Notes: generated by a model not told the origin, from the letters alone. Counted from the stretch's first letter, positions 51,328 to 64,000 are shown. The stretch is 64,000 nt of DNA from Neodontobutis hainanensis (GCA_024349245.1 JALDNG010000007.1:6399501-6463500), one strand, 5' to 3'. Numbers and translations: made by a program.

Positions 51328-51546
51328 CATTTACATTTACATTTATTCATTTAGCTGACGCTTTTATCCAAAGCGACTTACATTGTTCTACATTAATTAC
51401 GAGTGTTACAGCCACTGGAGGCAAGCTGGGTTAAGTGTCTTGCCCAAGGACACAACGACAGTATGAACTGTGGGGAGAGTGGGAATCGAGCCACCTACCT
51501 TTCGGTTGAAGGACGACTGCTCTACCCCCTGAGCTACTGCCGCCCC
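51328..51546 (-). mobile_element. near full-length SINE, L2-type tail (type B)
   Basis: From left: tail complement with (ACATTT)n, then GCTGACGCTTTTATCCAAAG, core complement AAGTGTCTTGCCCAAGGACA, box B complement GGGAATCGAGCCACC, box A complement CTCTACCCCCTGAGCTACTG and the end CCGCCCC. The tail contains the stem-loop CGCTTTGGATAAAAGCG, the recognition hairpin known from eel UnaL2 and its partner SINE. It is the best preserved copy in the window. Confidence 0.9.
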
Positions 51547-51959
51547 ATTTATAGAATATTGAAACATAATCAATGATTTGTTTGATCTTCTAGAAATACT
51601 CAGGGCACATTCTTACAAACAATTATTTGTAATCAAATAAGGCCTAGATAGTTTATTCTAGGTTCAGATCAGTTCAGACATTCTTAACCAGTACAAGATG
51701 AAACAGTTGCATCAAAAGTAAGAAAATCTTTTCAGCAAAATATTTTTTTTTTCTGAACTCTGCATGTCCTACATGAGGTGCATGTGAAAATAAACTCTTT
51801 GACAACTTTTGGATGATGCCCAATTGAAGAGTCAGTCATCATTTGCTCAAAAATTCCATGAAACATTATTGATATGATTGATAACAATGTAGCATGTCCT
51901 CAATTAGAGAAAATATTTTCTTGCATCTTAAACTCATTAATTTACAAATAAATCACACA
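51547..51959. other. noncoding DNA just beyond the rtn4r 3' end
   Basis: No feature seen; probably intergenic if the poly(A) signal at 51980 is used. Confidence 0.4.
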
Positions 51960-52664
51960 AGAAGTACGAAATAAGAACTTTTATTCATAATATATTCATA
52001 CTTGTACACAAGTAAAATAAAATGCATATCTATGGTTCCATTGCAATCTCCATAAACAAATGACAGCATTCTTTCAGGAAATGCTACCCTTATACCCTTT
52101 CAGTCATGAAAATAGAACTAAAATTGGGGAGGTAAAACATTTGCTTTTAAAAACATAAAAAACATAACATCACCCAACAAATGCATCACTTTTAAATAAT
52201 TGGGGAGATTGTATATTATCATCAAATGGACCCAACATTCTTTGTGTGCTTTCTGTCTTATATTTCCTGTATTTAATTTTTTATTTTTATCATTTTTTGT
52301 TAGTTTTATTTTTATCTTTTTTTTTACTCACCCAGTGGTCTGTCTAAGCAGTAAAAGCTTTTGAGAAGGAAAAAGGGTGGAGTCTCCAAAGAGTAGCTTA
52401 GACACAGTACAATAAAGTACATAGAGAACAAACAATTTGGGCACCAATCATTATATACATTAGTTCTGTAGTGTTCTGTAAAGGCATCCATTTTATTAAA
52501 TGTACTTTATTGTCCTTATTGTTGTTTGTCTTTATCGGCCATGTTGGGTCGACATGACTCCTGACTTCTCAGTCACTGCCCGTTGGAGATGTCACTGCAT
52601 CTTCTGTATCATTGTCATGAGCATCAACAAACTTAGTCCAGTGTTCACAATGAGATCAGGAGTC
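51960..52664 (-). other. rtn4r: probable rtn4r 3' UTR
   Basis: About 700 bases downstream of the rtn4r stop hold no coding signal and run to a canonical AATAAA on the minus strand, followed by a GT-rich stretch (TTGTGTGATTT). I infer that the transcript ends near 51960. A second TTTATT near 52492 could serve as an earlier site. Extent is inferred, not proven. Confidence 0.5.
51980..51985 (-). terminator. poly(A) signal AATAAA for rtn4r
   Basis: Plus strand TTTATT reads AATAAA on the minus strand, about 680 bases after the rtn4r stop, with GT-rich sequence downstream of it. It is the best placed signal for the gene, though AT-rich DNA gives chance hexamers. Confidence 0.5.
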
Positions 52665-54034
52665 CTAAGACATGGCTAGAGATATCCAGATGGTGGGAAT
52701 GAACAGAAAACGCAGAACTTGCAAAGTGGAACCCTGACCTTTGATGCACTGGGCATCGGATTTGGGCTTTTTGAGACACTTCTTTTTCTTTTTATTAGAT
52801 GCTGTAGACGACTCTGGATTGTCTATAAACTCAGGGTTGAGATTAGATGAGTTTTCGAGGGTGTTGGACAAGGTTCCAAGCGGGCCATCATTCTGTTTGT
52901 GCTGAGTCTCGTTTTTTGTACGTTCTGGCTCAGTAATTTTAGGCTTGGACATGTTTCCTTTATCCTTGACAGGGTTATTATGGTGAGATTTTCCAGACAG
53001 GATGGAGGACTTGTCATTATCTCCAAGACAACACCGTGGAATAGCATCATCAAGAGGAATTTCACTGGAAGGAAATTTTCCAGACTGCACCTTGGTGCTG
53101 AAGAGATCGGTCTGAATTTGAAAGTTTTTCACGCAACCCTCCAAGTCTTCACTCTTTAAAGTTTTCAGGTCCTCTTGAGCCAGATATTCTGGAACATAGC
53201 ACTCCAACTCTGAGCTAGAACCTTTGAATCGCTTGAACCATTCCCACAAGGTCCTTGCACGGCAGTCACAGATCCACTGGTTTCCGTTTAATCGTAAGTA
53301 CTGGAGGGATTTTAGGGGTTCCATAGTCTCTCCTGTCAGCACAGTAAGATTGTTGAAGAACAGGTACAGAGTTTTCAGGTTACCAAGACTACTAAAAGCC
53401 CTTGGTTGGACATAGATAACTCGATTCTGGTGTAGCAGCAGTCGATCCAGATTGATTAAGCCTCGGAACATGTTGTCCGTTACTATCTTTATCTTGTTAT
53501 TGTGTAGGTAGAGATAGGTGAGGTTGGCAAGGTCCAGAAAAGTATCATCATGCAGGGTGAGAATGTTGTCCTGCAGGTAAAGGTATTGTAGGGAACACAT
53601 TCCTCGGAAAACTCCTACGGGGAGCTCTGACAAACCGCACCTATGCAAGTGAAGTGTATGAAGCTTAGTTAACCCTCGGAATGCTGTGGGGCTTATGGTG
53701 CGGAGGTTGCCATTGTCCCCAATGTCCAGTTCCTCAAGGTTTTCCAAGCCATAAAAGGCTCCAGCTTCAATGTAGCTTATGTTATTTGAGTACAGCCAGA
53801 GTACGGTGAGATTATGGCAAGAACTGAAACTGGTCGATCTCACCACTGTCAGCTTGTTGCTCTGGAGGAATATCCGCTGGCTCCTCACTGGGATCTCAGT
53901 TGGGATGGAAAACAGTCCTTGTTGTTGGCAGGCCACAGTGGGTTTGGGCTCACTGTAGCACACACACTTGGCAGGGCAGCTGTCTGTTTGAGGCACGAGG
54001 TTGAGCCACATCACAAGAATCAGGAGTCGCCCCC
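52665..54034 (-). CDS. rtn4r: Nogo receptor (NgR1-type), large terminal coding exon
   Basis: This exon encodes about 456 residues of a GPI-anchored neuronal surface receptor that in vertebrates binds myelin inhibitors (Nogo-66, MAG, OMgp) and limits axon growth. Numbering the 463-codon open frame from 54056: hydrophobic signal core 11-22; N-terminal cap cysteines C27, C31, C33 and C43; about eight leucine-rich repeats 58-257; C-terminal cap 258-308 with C263, C265, C286 and C308 and the family signature CDCRARTLWEWFKRFKGSSS; then a low-complexity stalk with a lysine run at 422-426 and a hydrophobic tail 445-461 typical of a GPI signal. N-glycosylation sequons occur at NLT, NIS, NMS, NET and NSS. 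I prefer rtn4r over rtn4rl1 or rtn4rl2 because the stalk has PRCCLGDNDKSSIL and DGPLGTL, like mammalian NgR1 (473 residues), from memory. The frame opens at TTG, not ATG, so the true start is in an upstream exon. Stop is TAG at 52665-52667. No frameshift is seen. Confidence 0.93.
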
Positions 54035-54056
54035 CTACAACGACAGAAAAGAGCAA
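54035..54056 (-). other. rtn4r: rtn4r intron 1 splice acceptor
   Basis: On the minus strand a pyrimidine-rich tract ending TTGTAG lies directly before GGGGGCGACTCC, placing the exon start at 54034. The exon begins in phase 1: one base from the upstream exon plus GG completes the first codon. This agrees with the known NgR1 layout, where a very short first coding exon precedes one large exon. The seven open codons before the AG are intron read through, not protein. Confidence 0.85.
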
Positions 54057-57000
54057 TTGTTAGTCACCATTGAAATAGATGCAATTAGAAGTCACAATAC
54101 TTCAATCCATAGTAGCTAAAGCACAAAACCACTATCATAATCCCATTCACTGGTCTACAGAGAGGATTATGTGTGATTGCAGTGATGTTGCATTGGATCT
54201 GTGCTCTGCATTGCATATTTCCACCCCCACGCTGCTTTAGCAGATGTGAAGCCCTGAACAACTGAGACGAGCCATATGAAACCAAACTCATTGGAAATCG
54301 GGTGGGTGACTTTTATGTGGAATTAGCCTACTCTAATAGGCTAGACATAACTAATGGTGTATCAGCGCTCCTGAGGTTGACATTTAGCCTGACGCTGGGA
54401 GATAAGCTTTCATGGCAGGCTAAGAGATTGATGCCTAAGGGCTGAGGTGGAAAGATGGCTATAAAGCACTACAGAGTTTCCACTGTGCAGTTTTTAAAAA
54501 CAGTGTGAAAATCAAGTAGGAAGAGGTGTGATATCGCCAGGTTTATAAACATGATATCTTAGCCCAGAGACATACATGTTTAAAGTGAAATATAATTTGC
54601 AAATCCACACATTAATTATTGCTGGTATAGTTCACCATAACTCTTTAGATCAACATATTACACCTTAATGTAATGCTTTTTTTTTTTTTTTTGTATTTAT
54701 GACAAAACAAATTCCGCACCCATATTCAAAAGGTGTAATCATCACATTTCTGAAACAATGGCAGCTTTAGAGATTCATTGGCATCCATCTTGACAACATT
54801 GCAAAAGAGAAATTAGATAGATGGTTGTTAGAGCTTCAATGAAAGGTAGAGTACAGGAATTTTTACTGCTATATCAAGATAGCATATTGCTAGTAATGTT
54901 TTGTAAATATAAGTTACAATAGTAGAAGGCAGTAGTCATTTGTAATTGGTACATCGATTTGGACACAGAAAGTTCATCTATTGGGGCTTGACCTTGCTCT
55001 ATGCATAGCTAAAGGTGTTAAAATGTCGCAGGCAGATCTAGTATGGGAATCTAATCACAGGTATTACTTCACATTTCTAAAATGTCTTTGGCCTTTATGA
55101 TTGCCACGGATTTCCAATCTTTCATGCACATGTGAGGAATTCCAAACTCGCAGGCATGACAGGTAGCAGCGCTCCAGTAAAATGCATGTGCCTTACTCAG
55201 CCCCCACTGCAAACCCCTCCTCTCCATCCTGTTCCCATTCGCATTCCTCTGCAATGTGTTGTGGTGCGCCTCATCTCTGGACCTTGTTAAACGGAGCTCT
55301 GGTGTGGCCTGACAGCAGCCCTCTGCTGCACTTTCCTTCCAATCTTCCTGCTCAGCCGTCAGACTGCCACCGGAAAGCTGTCAAGACTTTCCACTCTTTC
55401 TGCATCGCAGCACTTTTCCCTCAGCTCTGCCTAACAATAGCAATATTTTATCGCACACTACGCTTCATGTATCTTCTTCGCCGTCTTCATTTTTCTACCC
55501 TCTGCTCTCTATTCATTAACAGGCTATTTTCACCGACGCGTTGCATGTCAAACCTGGGTTCCTCAACTATCTGCATAATATGTCTTATCTTTTCTAGCAT
55601 CTGCTGAATGACAGCATATGGGGTACAATGTCATCAACTATGTCTATTATATTTTCTTTACTAACAACATTTTCACATCTGCATGGCACTAATTGTATTA
55701 CCATATGTTGCAAACATAGATCTATTTGGATGTCACGGCATGGTTCTATTGTTGTGCTCATTGCTTACAGTGCTTCTGAATAACCTCTGCATGACTTCTT
55801 GCCAGACACCTCCTACACCCGAGACACAGCTGATGTAAAATTTGTGTTCACCGAATCGATCTCCTGCAAACATTGCCAGTGTTTTCTTGTCATTCATCAC
55901 TTCTTGTCTTGGCTTAACCTTTTCAGCCAGTCACTGATTACATAAAATGGAGCTAATGCTTTCACAAATGTCACTGAGCTGTTGACACTAACTTCAGTGT
56001 CAATACAAAATCATGGCTTTAGCTGGAATAAAATCCCTTTCTTATCATCTTCTGCCAGTTTTGATTTCCACACTTAATCTTTTCCTATCTGCTACGTCAA
56101 AACAGATAGAACTGAGCACCCCTTACTAGTGTCAACACCTGGCATTTTTCTGAGAGCCATTTCCTTATACAGTTATCACCCAGTTAAAGAGCAGACAATG
56201 CTTTTATTTTCATCCTTAATGACAGCCCCAACAGCTCTGAGTAAATCTTTCTTTTCAAGCATGTAATTTTTTTTATTTACATTTGGATTCTACTGTTGTA
56301 TGTCTCTGCACCAACCTTCAGTGAATTGTGGACTGGCAGAGGTGTAGACTGTACACATGTAGAACTTAAAATAAAACTTGTAATAATAACTGCTTCTCAA
56401 ACAATAAACTTAAGACTTAGATTGTATTGAGAACATCCACATCATTTACAGTGTCGTTGGTGCTCTGAAAGCCACTCTAGTGCACATTGGGGGCAGCTGA
56501 TGGCAAGGGCTTTTGATTTATCATGGTGGCTTTACTATGAAGGGTTGGGGATCGGGCTAGGATGGTTAACATGACAGTCTTATCCCCTCGGCCCAGAGTG
56601 GAAGTGATGTCTCTGTCAGAGATGAATCACATTGACCTTCCACAGAGACCTCCTGCCCTCTTTCTACAATTATACATTATTGTGTTGCTTAGATGGTCCA
56701 CATTTAATATAATTATGAGCCCTGTTAGGGCCTGTGTTGTGCATAAATGCATCAATGCATATACTGTATGCATATATAAATTGTTTGATTATGGTGACCG
56801 TGGAGTCCAGCGTTGGCCCAGACAGTGTTTGGAGAAGATTTGTGATTATAAATGATCAAGACAGTATATGTATGCAGAGAGACTAAAGTTTGTACTAATG
56901 AATGCTTCATAAAAAGAGATCTAGACTTTTAAAAAGATTATATAATAATATTTTGCTTTAAAAAACAAATGTCAATTTGATCTTATTATTCTGACGTGAG

Positions 57001-60000
57001 TATTTCAGAAAATGCATGGCCTACTTACTCTCTCTTTGACAAGATTTGGTGTGAAGTATTGAGAAAACACTCCTTATTACAGACAACATGAGAAACACTA
57101 GCAGTTTTTGACTAAAGTGTTTATTAACACTGGCTAATTATACAAAATTATTATACTATAATTAATAGTTTTCAGACTAAGATGCAGAAAAAGCTATAAC
57201 CTTCTCATTACAAATGTGGTCAGTAAAGAACTACTTGAGTTCACCCATTTAGAGTTTTTGGTAAAGTGCTACTTTTGGAGAGGCAGAAATTACAGAAGAG
57301 AGTGGCCTGCAGTTAAACTGTCATGGGGCATTTTTCTTTTTTAAGTTTGCTTTGAAGCTCCTTTACCTTGGCAAAAAGTTTCATTATGAGGAAGAGATGT
57401 TCTTGACTTTCAAGAGCATGTGTGAATTGCAGACGATTGGTTTGTGGCAGTTACTTTCAAGGAAAATGCTATGATCAGAAAGACATTTTGGCCACTTTAT
57501 GGCTGCCTTGTTCACATGTCCCTGAGAGTCCAGCTCAAAGGAGCTTTTTCTTACAGATTACAAATAGCATTATATCAAGAACATTTACACATCATCAGTA
57601 ATAGTTCAGCTATAGTGGCATTTTACTATCAATAGAGTTCATCTTCAATACAGGTGAATTCTCACAATTAATGGCCAATGGACATGGGCAACATTACCAA
57701 GACCAAGACCTGACAAAACAATGGCCAGTTTGCAAATGTAGAGGGCAAGAAAGAATTGGATTAAATAATTTTTCCATGGAATCAGAATAATGGTGTTGAG
57801 AAGTAGATCTGCCTTCCTGGCTGGTTTGGATATAAAATACTATTTTTATAAGTGACCCATCACCAGTTGTACAACAAAATCTAGTTAAGTTTATCTTTGG
57901 ATTTGTCCTGTTGTGTTTGAAGTCACTGCCTGGAAGAGTTCTCACAAGCTCAGAACAAATCAACAGCCAGACAGACTTGTGCATGGCCCTACAACATTTA
58001 TGAGCCAGATGCTGTGATCTTAAATAAAGATGCACACATCAGATCAAACAGGATATTTAGGACATGATGGACCACTGAGCTGAGCTGCAGTCTGCTGGCT
58101 GTCCGTAGAGTGATGTAGGGCCAGCAGCGGGGGTTTCAGCATGCAGACGAGGACACAATTAGAAGGCGAACAGGGGGACAGATGAGGTCCTGTTTGACAC
58201 CCATCTGACACAGCACTTGGCCCAGCAGATGGCTCATGAATAACTGAGGGAAGCGGAGGTCGACGGACACTATCAAACTACAATGTGCATGCAAGAAAAC
58301 AAAAAAACAATATGGATATACTGTATAACTAACCATAGGTGGTTGTCCTGTTCCTACATTTTCTCTAAATGTACATGCTTTCTACACAGTAATAGTCTAA
58401 AGTATGTGACAAAAATGATCAACTTTTAAGTACATCAGTTCTCATCGTCGTGTGCTGTATGAACATATTAAAAAAATAAATACAAGGAAGTCAGATCTCT
58501 GTGGACAAAAGCTGTGTTGCATCTGTAAAGCACACCTTGCACATAGACTGCAGTGGGGAGACAATTGGAAGTGACAACAGTAACAATAAAGATTGGGCTA
58601 GCAATATCCTGACAGTGAGAGAATGAGCTCGCAATCGGAGGGCTGTCTGATCGAATCCCCGCGCCAGTTGCAATCAATTGGATGAGAAAGTGAAAGTGAG
58701 GTTTTCTCCATTTTAACTGCTGCCATTGAATTACCATCGACCTCATGAGTGACTGAACTTCCACAGCTTCCACTGCAATATCATTCAAGGCAGCACTCAA
58801 TATTTACAAATTACTTATGTATAGAACATTACTTACTGCACTTTGTTGTAATGGTTATTGTGGTTTTAACGTTTACAGAAAAAAAAAATAGGTTTTTGCT
58901 AAGATCTGTGACAAACAAGAATGCGGCTTTACTGTAGAATCTGTAGAATGTCAAATAGAAGAATAGCTCAATGCTTCATCTATAATAGGGACATTATGCC
59001 TTGGTCCACACACATTTTAGTTTTGCAGCACTCTGTGGTTGGTCATAATGCACCTTTACAAAAGAAATTATAATAACATTTAACTTTTTTTTCCCAAGTA
59101 CCTAACTCACCTTCCTTTTGTCACAGTGTTGTGTGGTTGTGTCATGTGTCACTGCATCTCCTCTCACCTTAGTTGGCAATATTTCTTTTTATATTTTTTA
59201 TTTATTTTTAAAGGAACAATAAGCAAGAATACATGTCACTGTTGTCACCGTTCATTTATTATTATTTTTTTTTATTACAGCTGATTAGCTAAGAACTACA
59301 CACTCAAAAATGTATTTTTAATGAAAGAAGTAAAATGGTAATTAGGATGTATTCATTAGATTGAAAAATAAAAATTCTGTATATTATGCCCTTAAACCTC
59401 ATAAATATATACTGCCTTGAGTGCAATTTGTTTAATTTATCCATATTGTTTATTATATAATTGTTTGAATCTTTGTTTTCCCTGTAAACTGTAAAGATAA
59501 AAAATATTCTGAGAGACACTCCCACATATTCCCTTTTTAAATGTGTCCCTAAAAGAGTTAGGCTAAAATGACACTACATGGATTAATTGTGTTGTGGTGG
59601 CATGGTGCCACTGGATCAGGGGCAAAAATGTCTTCTTCCTCATTCGTCTGTTGTAAACTGGGCAACAGGCCAAGTGTGGGTGCTGCTGTGGCTCACAGTG
59701 TAATGTTCCAAGAAGGGCGTTAGGAGTCAAATATACCCATGAGCTTTTACAGAATGGCTCAAGCCCAGCCCTTTCCCGCCTCCACATGTCACAGACATGG
59801 GCAATTTGTGCATGTGAAGCATGTAAAATGCATAATTCATGTAGTGTAAGCCGAAAATAATGCAGGCATTCAGGGGACATGCACTCCTGAAGCCACAGAG
59901 AAGCAAAAAATTTGGAATGCCCTAATAATTTTTTTTTTCCCTCATGCCGAATGCCAGTAGTTCAGCCAAGCGTTTTTGCTTAACAGAGTGTATAAGGCTT

Positions 60001-63000
60001 TATCTTATCTCCACATGACTGGAGAGGAAATAAATGGGGGTAGCTGCTACAGCACATGCCTCATGTGTCTCGGTGATGCTTAGCTTCCAGGCAGGCATTA
60101 GCACAGGTGTTAACATTTGAGGAGGCATACTTCTTTTGTTTAAAACAGAGCATCCTTTTCAAGTACTTTTTAAAATTTTCAGAGTAAAAAACAAGAAGTG
60201 AATTGAATCGGCATGAATGGCAAGTTTTTTGAGGGCCCAACTAAATATTAAAAATCTTCTAAATAAATAACTGCTTTTAATAAATACCAAAAAGGTAAAA
60301 AGGTTAATGAGCTAGGCTTGTACCTGGCTGACATGTGTAATGGCTGCTTTCCTGCATGCTTTTTTAAAGTGTCTTGTACAAGACTGGGATTGGACTTTTT
60401 TCAATTTCTTGAGACCAATCTCTAATCATATAATAATACCTAACAAATGTTTAGTTCAGAGCTTTAATAAAGTAATCTTAACAATTGATGTTTGTCTTAT
60501 ACAAATGAGTCACTATTTAGTACTGAGTTATCATCCTTGTTAAAGAGTCTACAGTGGGCTGGAGAAATTTTGTTACCTGCTCTTGGAAAAATCTTGTTTT
60601 AATCCATATATGTGTGGACTTACACATCACAGGAACAGATAAGTCCTTGGAGAAAAATGGAATTCTAGATGCTAATGCATGCTCAAATGCTGAACCATAT
60701 GGATCTGTTTGTGTTTTTGTTTGTGTGTGCATACCATGACATATGGACATACTATGCCTTCTACACACGTGAGTGCAGAACTGCAGATGAGCTCTATGAC
60801 GTTTTGCTGTTGTTTGAAGCCACACTTGCTGGTCCCAGCATATCTGTAAAGGCTTACCCAGTCTCTGTAACTTGGACATGATTGCACATGACACATTCCC
60901 ATCCAGTCTGCATAGTCAGCTGGACATTCTAGCAGAGTGCACTATTGCGAAAGTGGAGACGACTAAGGAGGGTTAGATGACACATTATGGCAGTAAAAAG
61001 GGTGTCAATAATGGTTTGTCTTGTGAAGTATTCTGAAGCTCAATTTCAGCGCTTCATTCCCTCAGGCAGCACATCTCGCTGTGTCATTCAGTGCGCTTTC
61101 ACATGAATGAGGCATTGCTCTCCTCAAAATACCACTGTACCTGAACAGAACCTGGAATGACTAATGTGTGCTCGGTAAGTTGTTTCTATCTGTGGCCCAA
61201 GGACTTTACAAGGTTAAGTTTAGTTATCATATCAATAACATTGCAGGAGTGGTGCTCATGTTTTAAAATCTTGTTTTTATTACAAGATCTCTTATCTAAG
61301 GGTGACCAGATAAAATCATATTTTTCCTTGATGTCAATAATACCACCGAAATTTTGACCTACATGCGGCACGCTCAAGAAGCTCAAAACTTCTGTTGAAC
61401 CTGGCAACTTTCTAAGCAGCAACCAAGTTTTATGTGGCTTTGAATGGCATGCATCTGTTTGGCTTCTATACCTATAAGTCCTTAATGAATTTTAAATGTA
61501 TAATCCATCTACAGTAACAGTCTCTCTTGTTGTTTTCTCATTGAGTGGATTGTTCATGATAGATTTTACTATAGTCCATGCTGCATTGGGTTACAAACAA
61601 TAAAAGGGAAACATGGGTTAAAAATGTCTTCAGAAGAGACAGACAAGTATTACGTCAAATAGTGTAGCCACTCATTACACTGTGTATTCTTCCCAGTTCA
61701 CACACAGCGCCATCCATGGTTCCCATTTCACAACAATCTTATATACTAAAAGACTCCATTTTCTTCACGTTTCAGATTGATCTCAGTTTTTGTAATGGTG
61801 ATTCATGTTTTTATAGGGTGGGAGTTAAACCTTCTACTGTTCATCTCAACCACAATACAAAAGTGCAATAATCCCACACATATGGCTAATACAATGTAAC
61901 TGAGTGATTCAACCCATGCCATTTCCAAGATACAAAATACCAACTCTCAGTGGTCAGTGGCTTATTTCATATCGTCAGTCCAAATAAAATCTGAAGCCTC
62001 TTATTTTAACTTTATGAAATGCAACAAACAAAGACCTTGACTAGGATCCTATCATGGACAAATGTAAACACCAATGACTGTCAAACATGTTTCTATTGCA
62101 ACAGAAAGCAGTATAGTTCTGCATCTTCTATGTTGAGGACATATACACATTAGTTTTTTCTTCTTCATTTGGAAAATTGCAGCTTAAGCTTTATTACTGT
62201 TAAAACATTCAGCATTTCCTTTCAGAATGCATGTAAAAAGAAACCTCCAAAAAAGAACAAACAAACAATGTTATATGGTGTGGCTGGAATGTGAACATTA
62301 AATAAAAGAGGCATGGATATTAGTGAGAGATAAGTACAAAGCATTTACTTTATGTGGCTTTGCATACATTGGATTATTTTTCATTAAAATTTCCATATGC
62401 ATAGACAAAGATATCTGCAGTATGTGCCTGCAATGCATAAATGATAAATCCTCAGTCATAGTGGTGTTATGAATGGGTTTATACTTCTTATATGCAGTAG
62501 GATAAGGGGCAGGCTGCAAAATAATGTTTTATTTAAGTTATTCATTTGTATGGACAGACAACAAGATTTACCTGTTTTAGCAGCTGATGGAAATGAAAAG
62601 TTTAAATTTGTAAATGTATAATTTGTTTCTAAAAGCCTGTAACACGGCCACAAGTAGAATCTTTGTATAGTGCTTGGGTAAGTTGCAGTGTATGGTTTGA
62701 TTTCTTACAATGTTTACACATTATGTTTGTCATGGCTATCACTCTTTTGATGTTTATTATTTCCACCGGAAAACCAAAAAAGACAATTTAAAAGGTGGCA
62801 GGGGCATCTTAAATACTAATGTCACCCCACACTTCATCATATCTTGTAACGTTTTAATATTGCAAGATCTTGTGGCAAAGGGATCTTGTCACTGGAATGT
62901 TTTTGAAAGTCTTTACTTTGGCAGGAATCTTTAAAGAGGTGCATTTTCTGAAACCTAAAACACAATTATGTATGTACGAAAGACCAAAACAGTTTGTTAT

Positions 63001-63153
63001 TTTGAATCTGTTGTCAACTGTCAACAACGACGTTGTTCCTTTTCAAACACTTTCATAATTTATCTGATTCTTAACTCATATTCAAACAATGTGAGTGTGC
63101 CTGGTTATGAGAGTGGGGATGAGTTTTGTAGCTATACATTAAAGAATGAATCA
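54057..63153. other. rtn4r intron 1 and/or upstream DNA
   Basis: By position this should be intron 1 or upstream region of rtn4r. 55190-55450 is CpG-richer than the surroundings and holds one of the possible first exons. 58070-58280 is another GC-richer island. No further exon can be supported. Confidence 0.45.
58620..58680 (+). repeat. possible SINE head fragment
   Basis: ATGAGCTCGCAATCGGAGGG followed by GATCGAATCCCCGCGCC resembles a box B region of a tRNA-derived SINE in GC-rich surroundings. Box A and the tail are not clear. It could be a chance match. Confidence 0.3.
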
Positions 63154-63268
63154 GGGGCGCAGTGACTCAGTGGTAGAGCGGTTGTCCCTCAACTGGAAGG
63201 TTGGTGGTTTGATTCCCGCTCTCTTTGGATAAAAGTGTCGGCTAAATGAATAAATGAATAAATGTATC
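63154..63268 (+). mobile_element. short SINE: tRNA head joined directly to L2-type tail
   Basis: Head GGGGCGCAGTGACTCAGTGG with box A, box B GGTTTGATTCCC, then immediately CTTTGGATAAAAGTGTCGGC and an (AATAAATG)n end. The usual central core is absent, giving a 115-bp element. Confidence 0.8.
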
Positions 63269-64000
63269 AAGCCTAGTCTTTAGTACTAGTTATATTCTGT
63301 CATGTTCCAAACAGTGAAATCTGTAAATTGCTATTTTTCTTCCCTGTTAAACACCATGTGTCAAAATACTGAAGCTGACAAAATGCACATGTTCCAAGTC
63401 AGTTTGAGTGTAAGAATCATTTTTCACACTCAGAATGCAGACAGACAGAATGATACACAGCCCCCCGCGATATCCCACTGAGCAAAGTGCTGCACTCACC
63501 AAACGGCTATCTGCAATGTAAAGCAGAGCACAACTACAGTGTGACATAAGACAAAAAGAAAATCATAATGCATATGTGGAGTAAAAATATGACACTTTAA
63601 TTAACATATAACTGACAGAGACCAACCTGAAACCTCACACAAATTGACAACCTCCACACTGCAGAGAAAAAGTGTGAATCTTGCCTTTTCATTTTAGATC
63701 TGTTTATTGTTTTTCAGATAAAAGAACAACAGGCTGAAGAGATTTCTAATTTGGAGGTTCAGCCTTAGCTACAAGTGACACCTTTCATTTCTCACCTCAT
63801 ATTTACAACATTTTCAATTACCACACCTAAAATTGATACATGCTCTCACGCGCCATCTCTTTGCCATTAGTTATCCATTATCGCAAACAATGACTATTTA
63901 ATTCCTCTCCGGTTCTGGCGCGTGACTCATCAGACATGCAGCAGAGGAAACTGTGAAGTCGCTCTGTGGCCTTGAGCATCTGTAAGAAATCAGCAAAGGA
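63269..64000. other. noncoding DNA at window end
   Basis: Less AT-rich after 63840, with GGCGCGTGACTCATCAG containing an AP-1-like TGACTCA site. No gene seen. Confidence 0.35.

Noticed and set aside
51328..51546. tRNA gene from box A and box B matches
   Set aside because: No acceptor stem closure and a SINE core and tail follow; the same holds for the other SINE heads.
52899..53159. Plus-strand open frame over rtn4r
   Set aside because: Shadow of the rtn4r coding strand.
54035..54056. Start of the rtn4r frame at 54056 as the protein N-terminus
   Set aside because: The codon is TTG and the following bases are a polypyrimidine tract ending in AG, so they are intron.
55182..55607. 141-codon plus-strand open frame
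   Set aside because: No domain, biased S/C/L composition, no promoter or splice evidence; probably chance in a GC-richer patch.

Overview
The window reads as a teleost fish nuclear chromosome, AT-rich and gene-poor. The evidence is one vertebrate gene with a canonical intron/exon junction, several tRNA-derived SINEs with fish L2-type 3' tails, decayed Tc1 elements with the CAGTTGGGCTCATAAGTTTA terminus common in fish, an L2/CR1-superfamily LINE remnant, and no bacterial-style gene packing. I cannot name the species.

The only confident functional protein-coding sequence is the large terminal exon of a Nogo receptor gene (rtn4r, NgR1-type) on the minus strand at 52665-54034. It has its splice acceptor, eight leucine-rich repeats, an LRRCT cap, a stalk and a C-terminal GPI-type hydrophobic tail, followed by a probable 3' UTR with a poly(A) signal near 51980. 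The short first coding exon is not securely located; it lies at higher coordinates, inside or beyond the window.

Region by region: 1-17 kb is mostly unannotatable noncoding DNA with one SINE (2.5 kb), a coding-like patch of uncertain origin (3.1-3.7 kb) and one common fish repeat (11.2 kb). A decayed Tc1 element (17.1-18.4 kb) abuts a 5'-truncated, poly(A)-tailed serbp1 retrocopy (18.7-19.2 kb) and a 21-bp minisatellite (19.5 kb). 21-26 kb carries three SINEs and a hAT-like transposon end. 26-38 kb is nearly featureless. 38-46 kb holds a nested inverted-repeat element, a hairpin, a Tc1 fragment joined to a degraded L2-like LINE, and a large palindrome whose arms resemble a decayed hammerhead core. 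46,965-48,085 is the most striking structure: an 1.1-kb nonautonomous DNA element with about 370-395 bp inverted arms, each carrying a 23-bp tandem array built on the palindrome CTCGTGGCCACGAG, flanked by TGTTAC direct repeats. 49.4 kb holds a small palindromic MITE. 51-64 kb contains rtn4r and flanking DNA with two SINEs.

I found no operon-like or multi-gene system. The features worth follow-up are the structured repeats, the serbp1 retrocopy with its open frame, and the missing rtn4r first exon.
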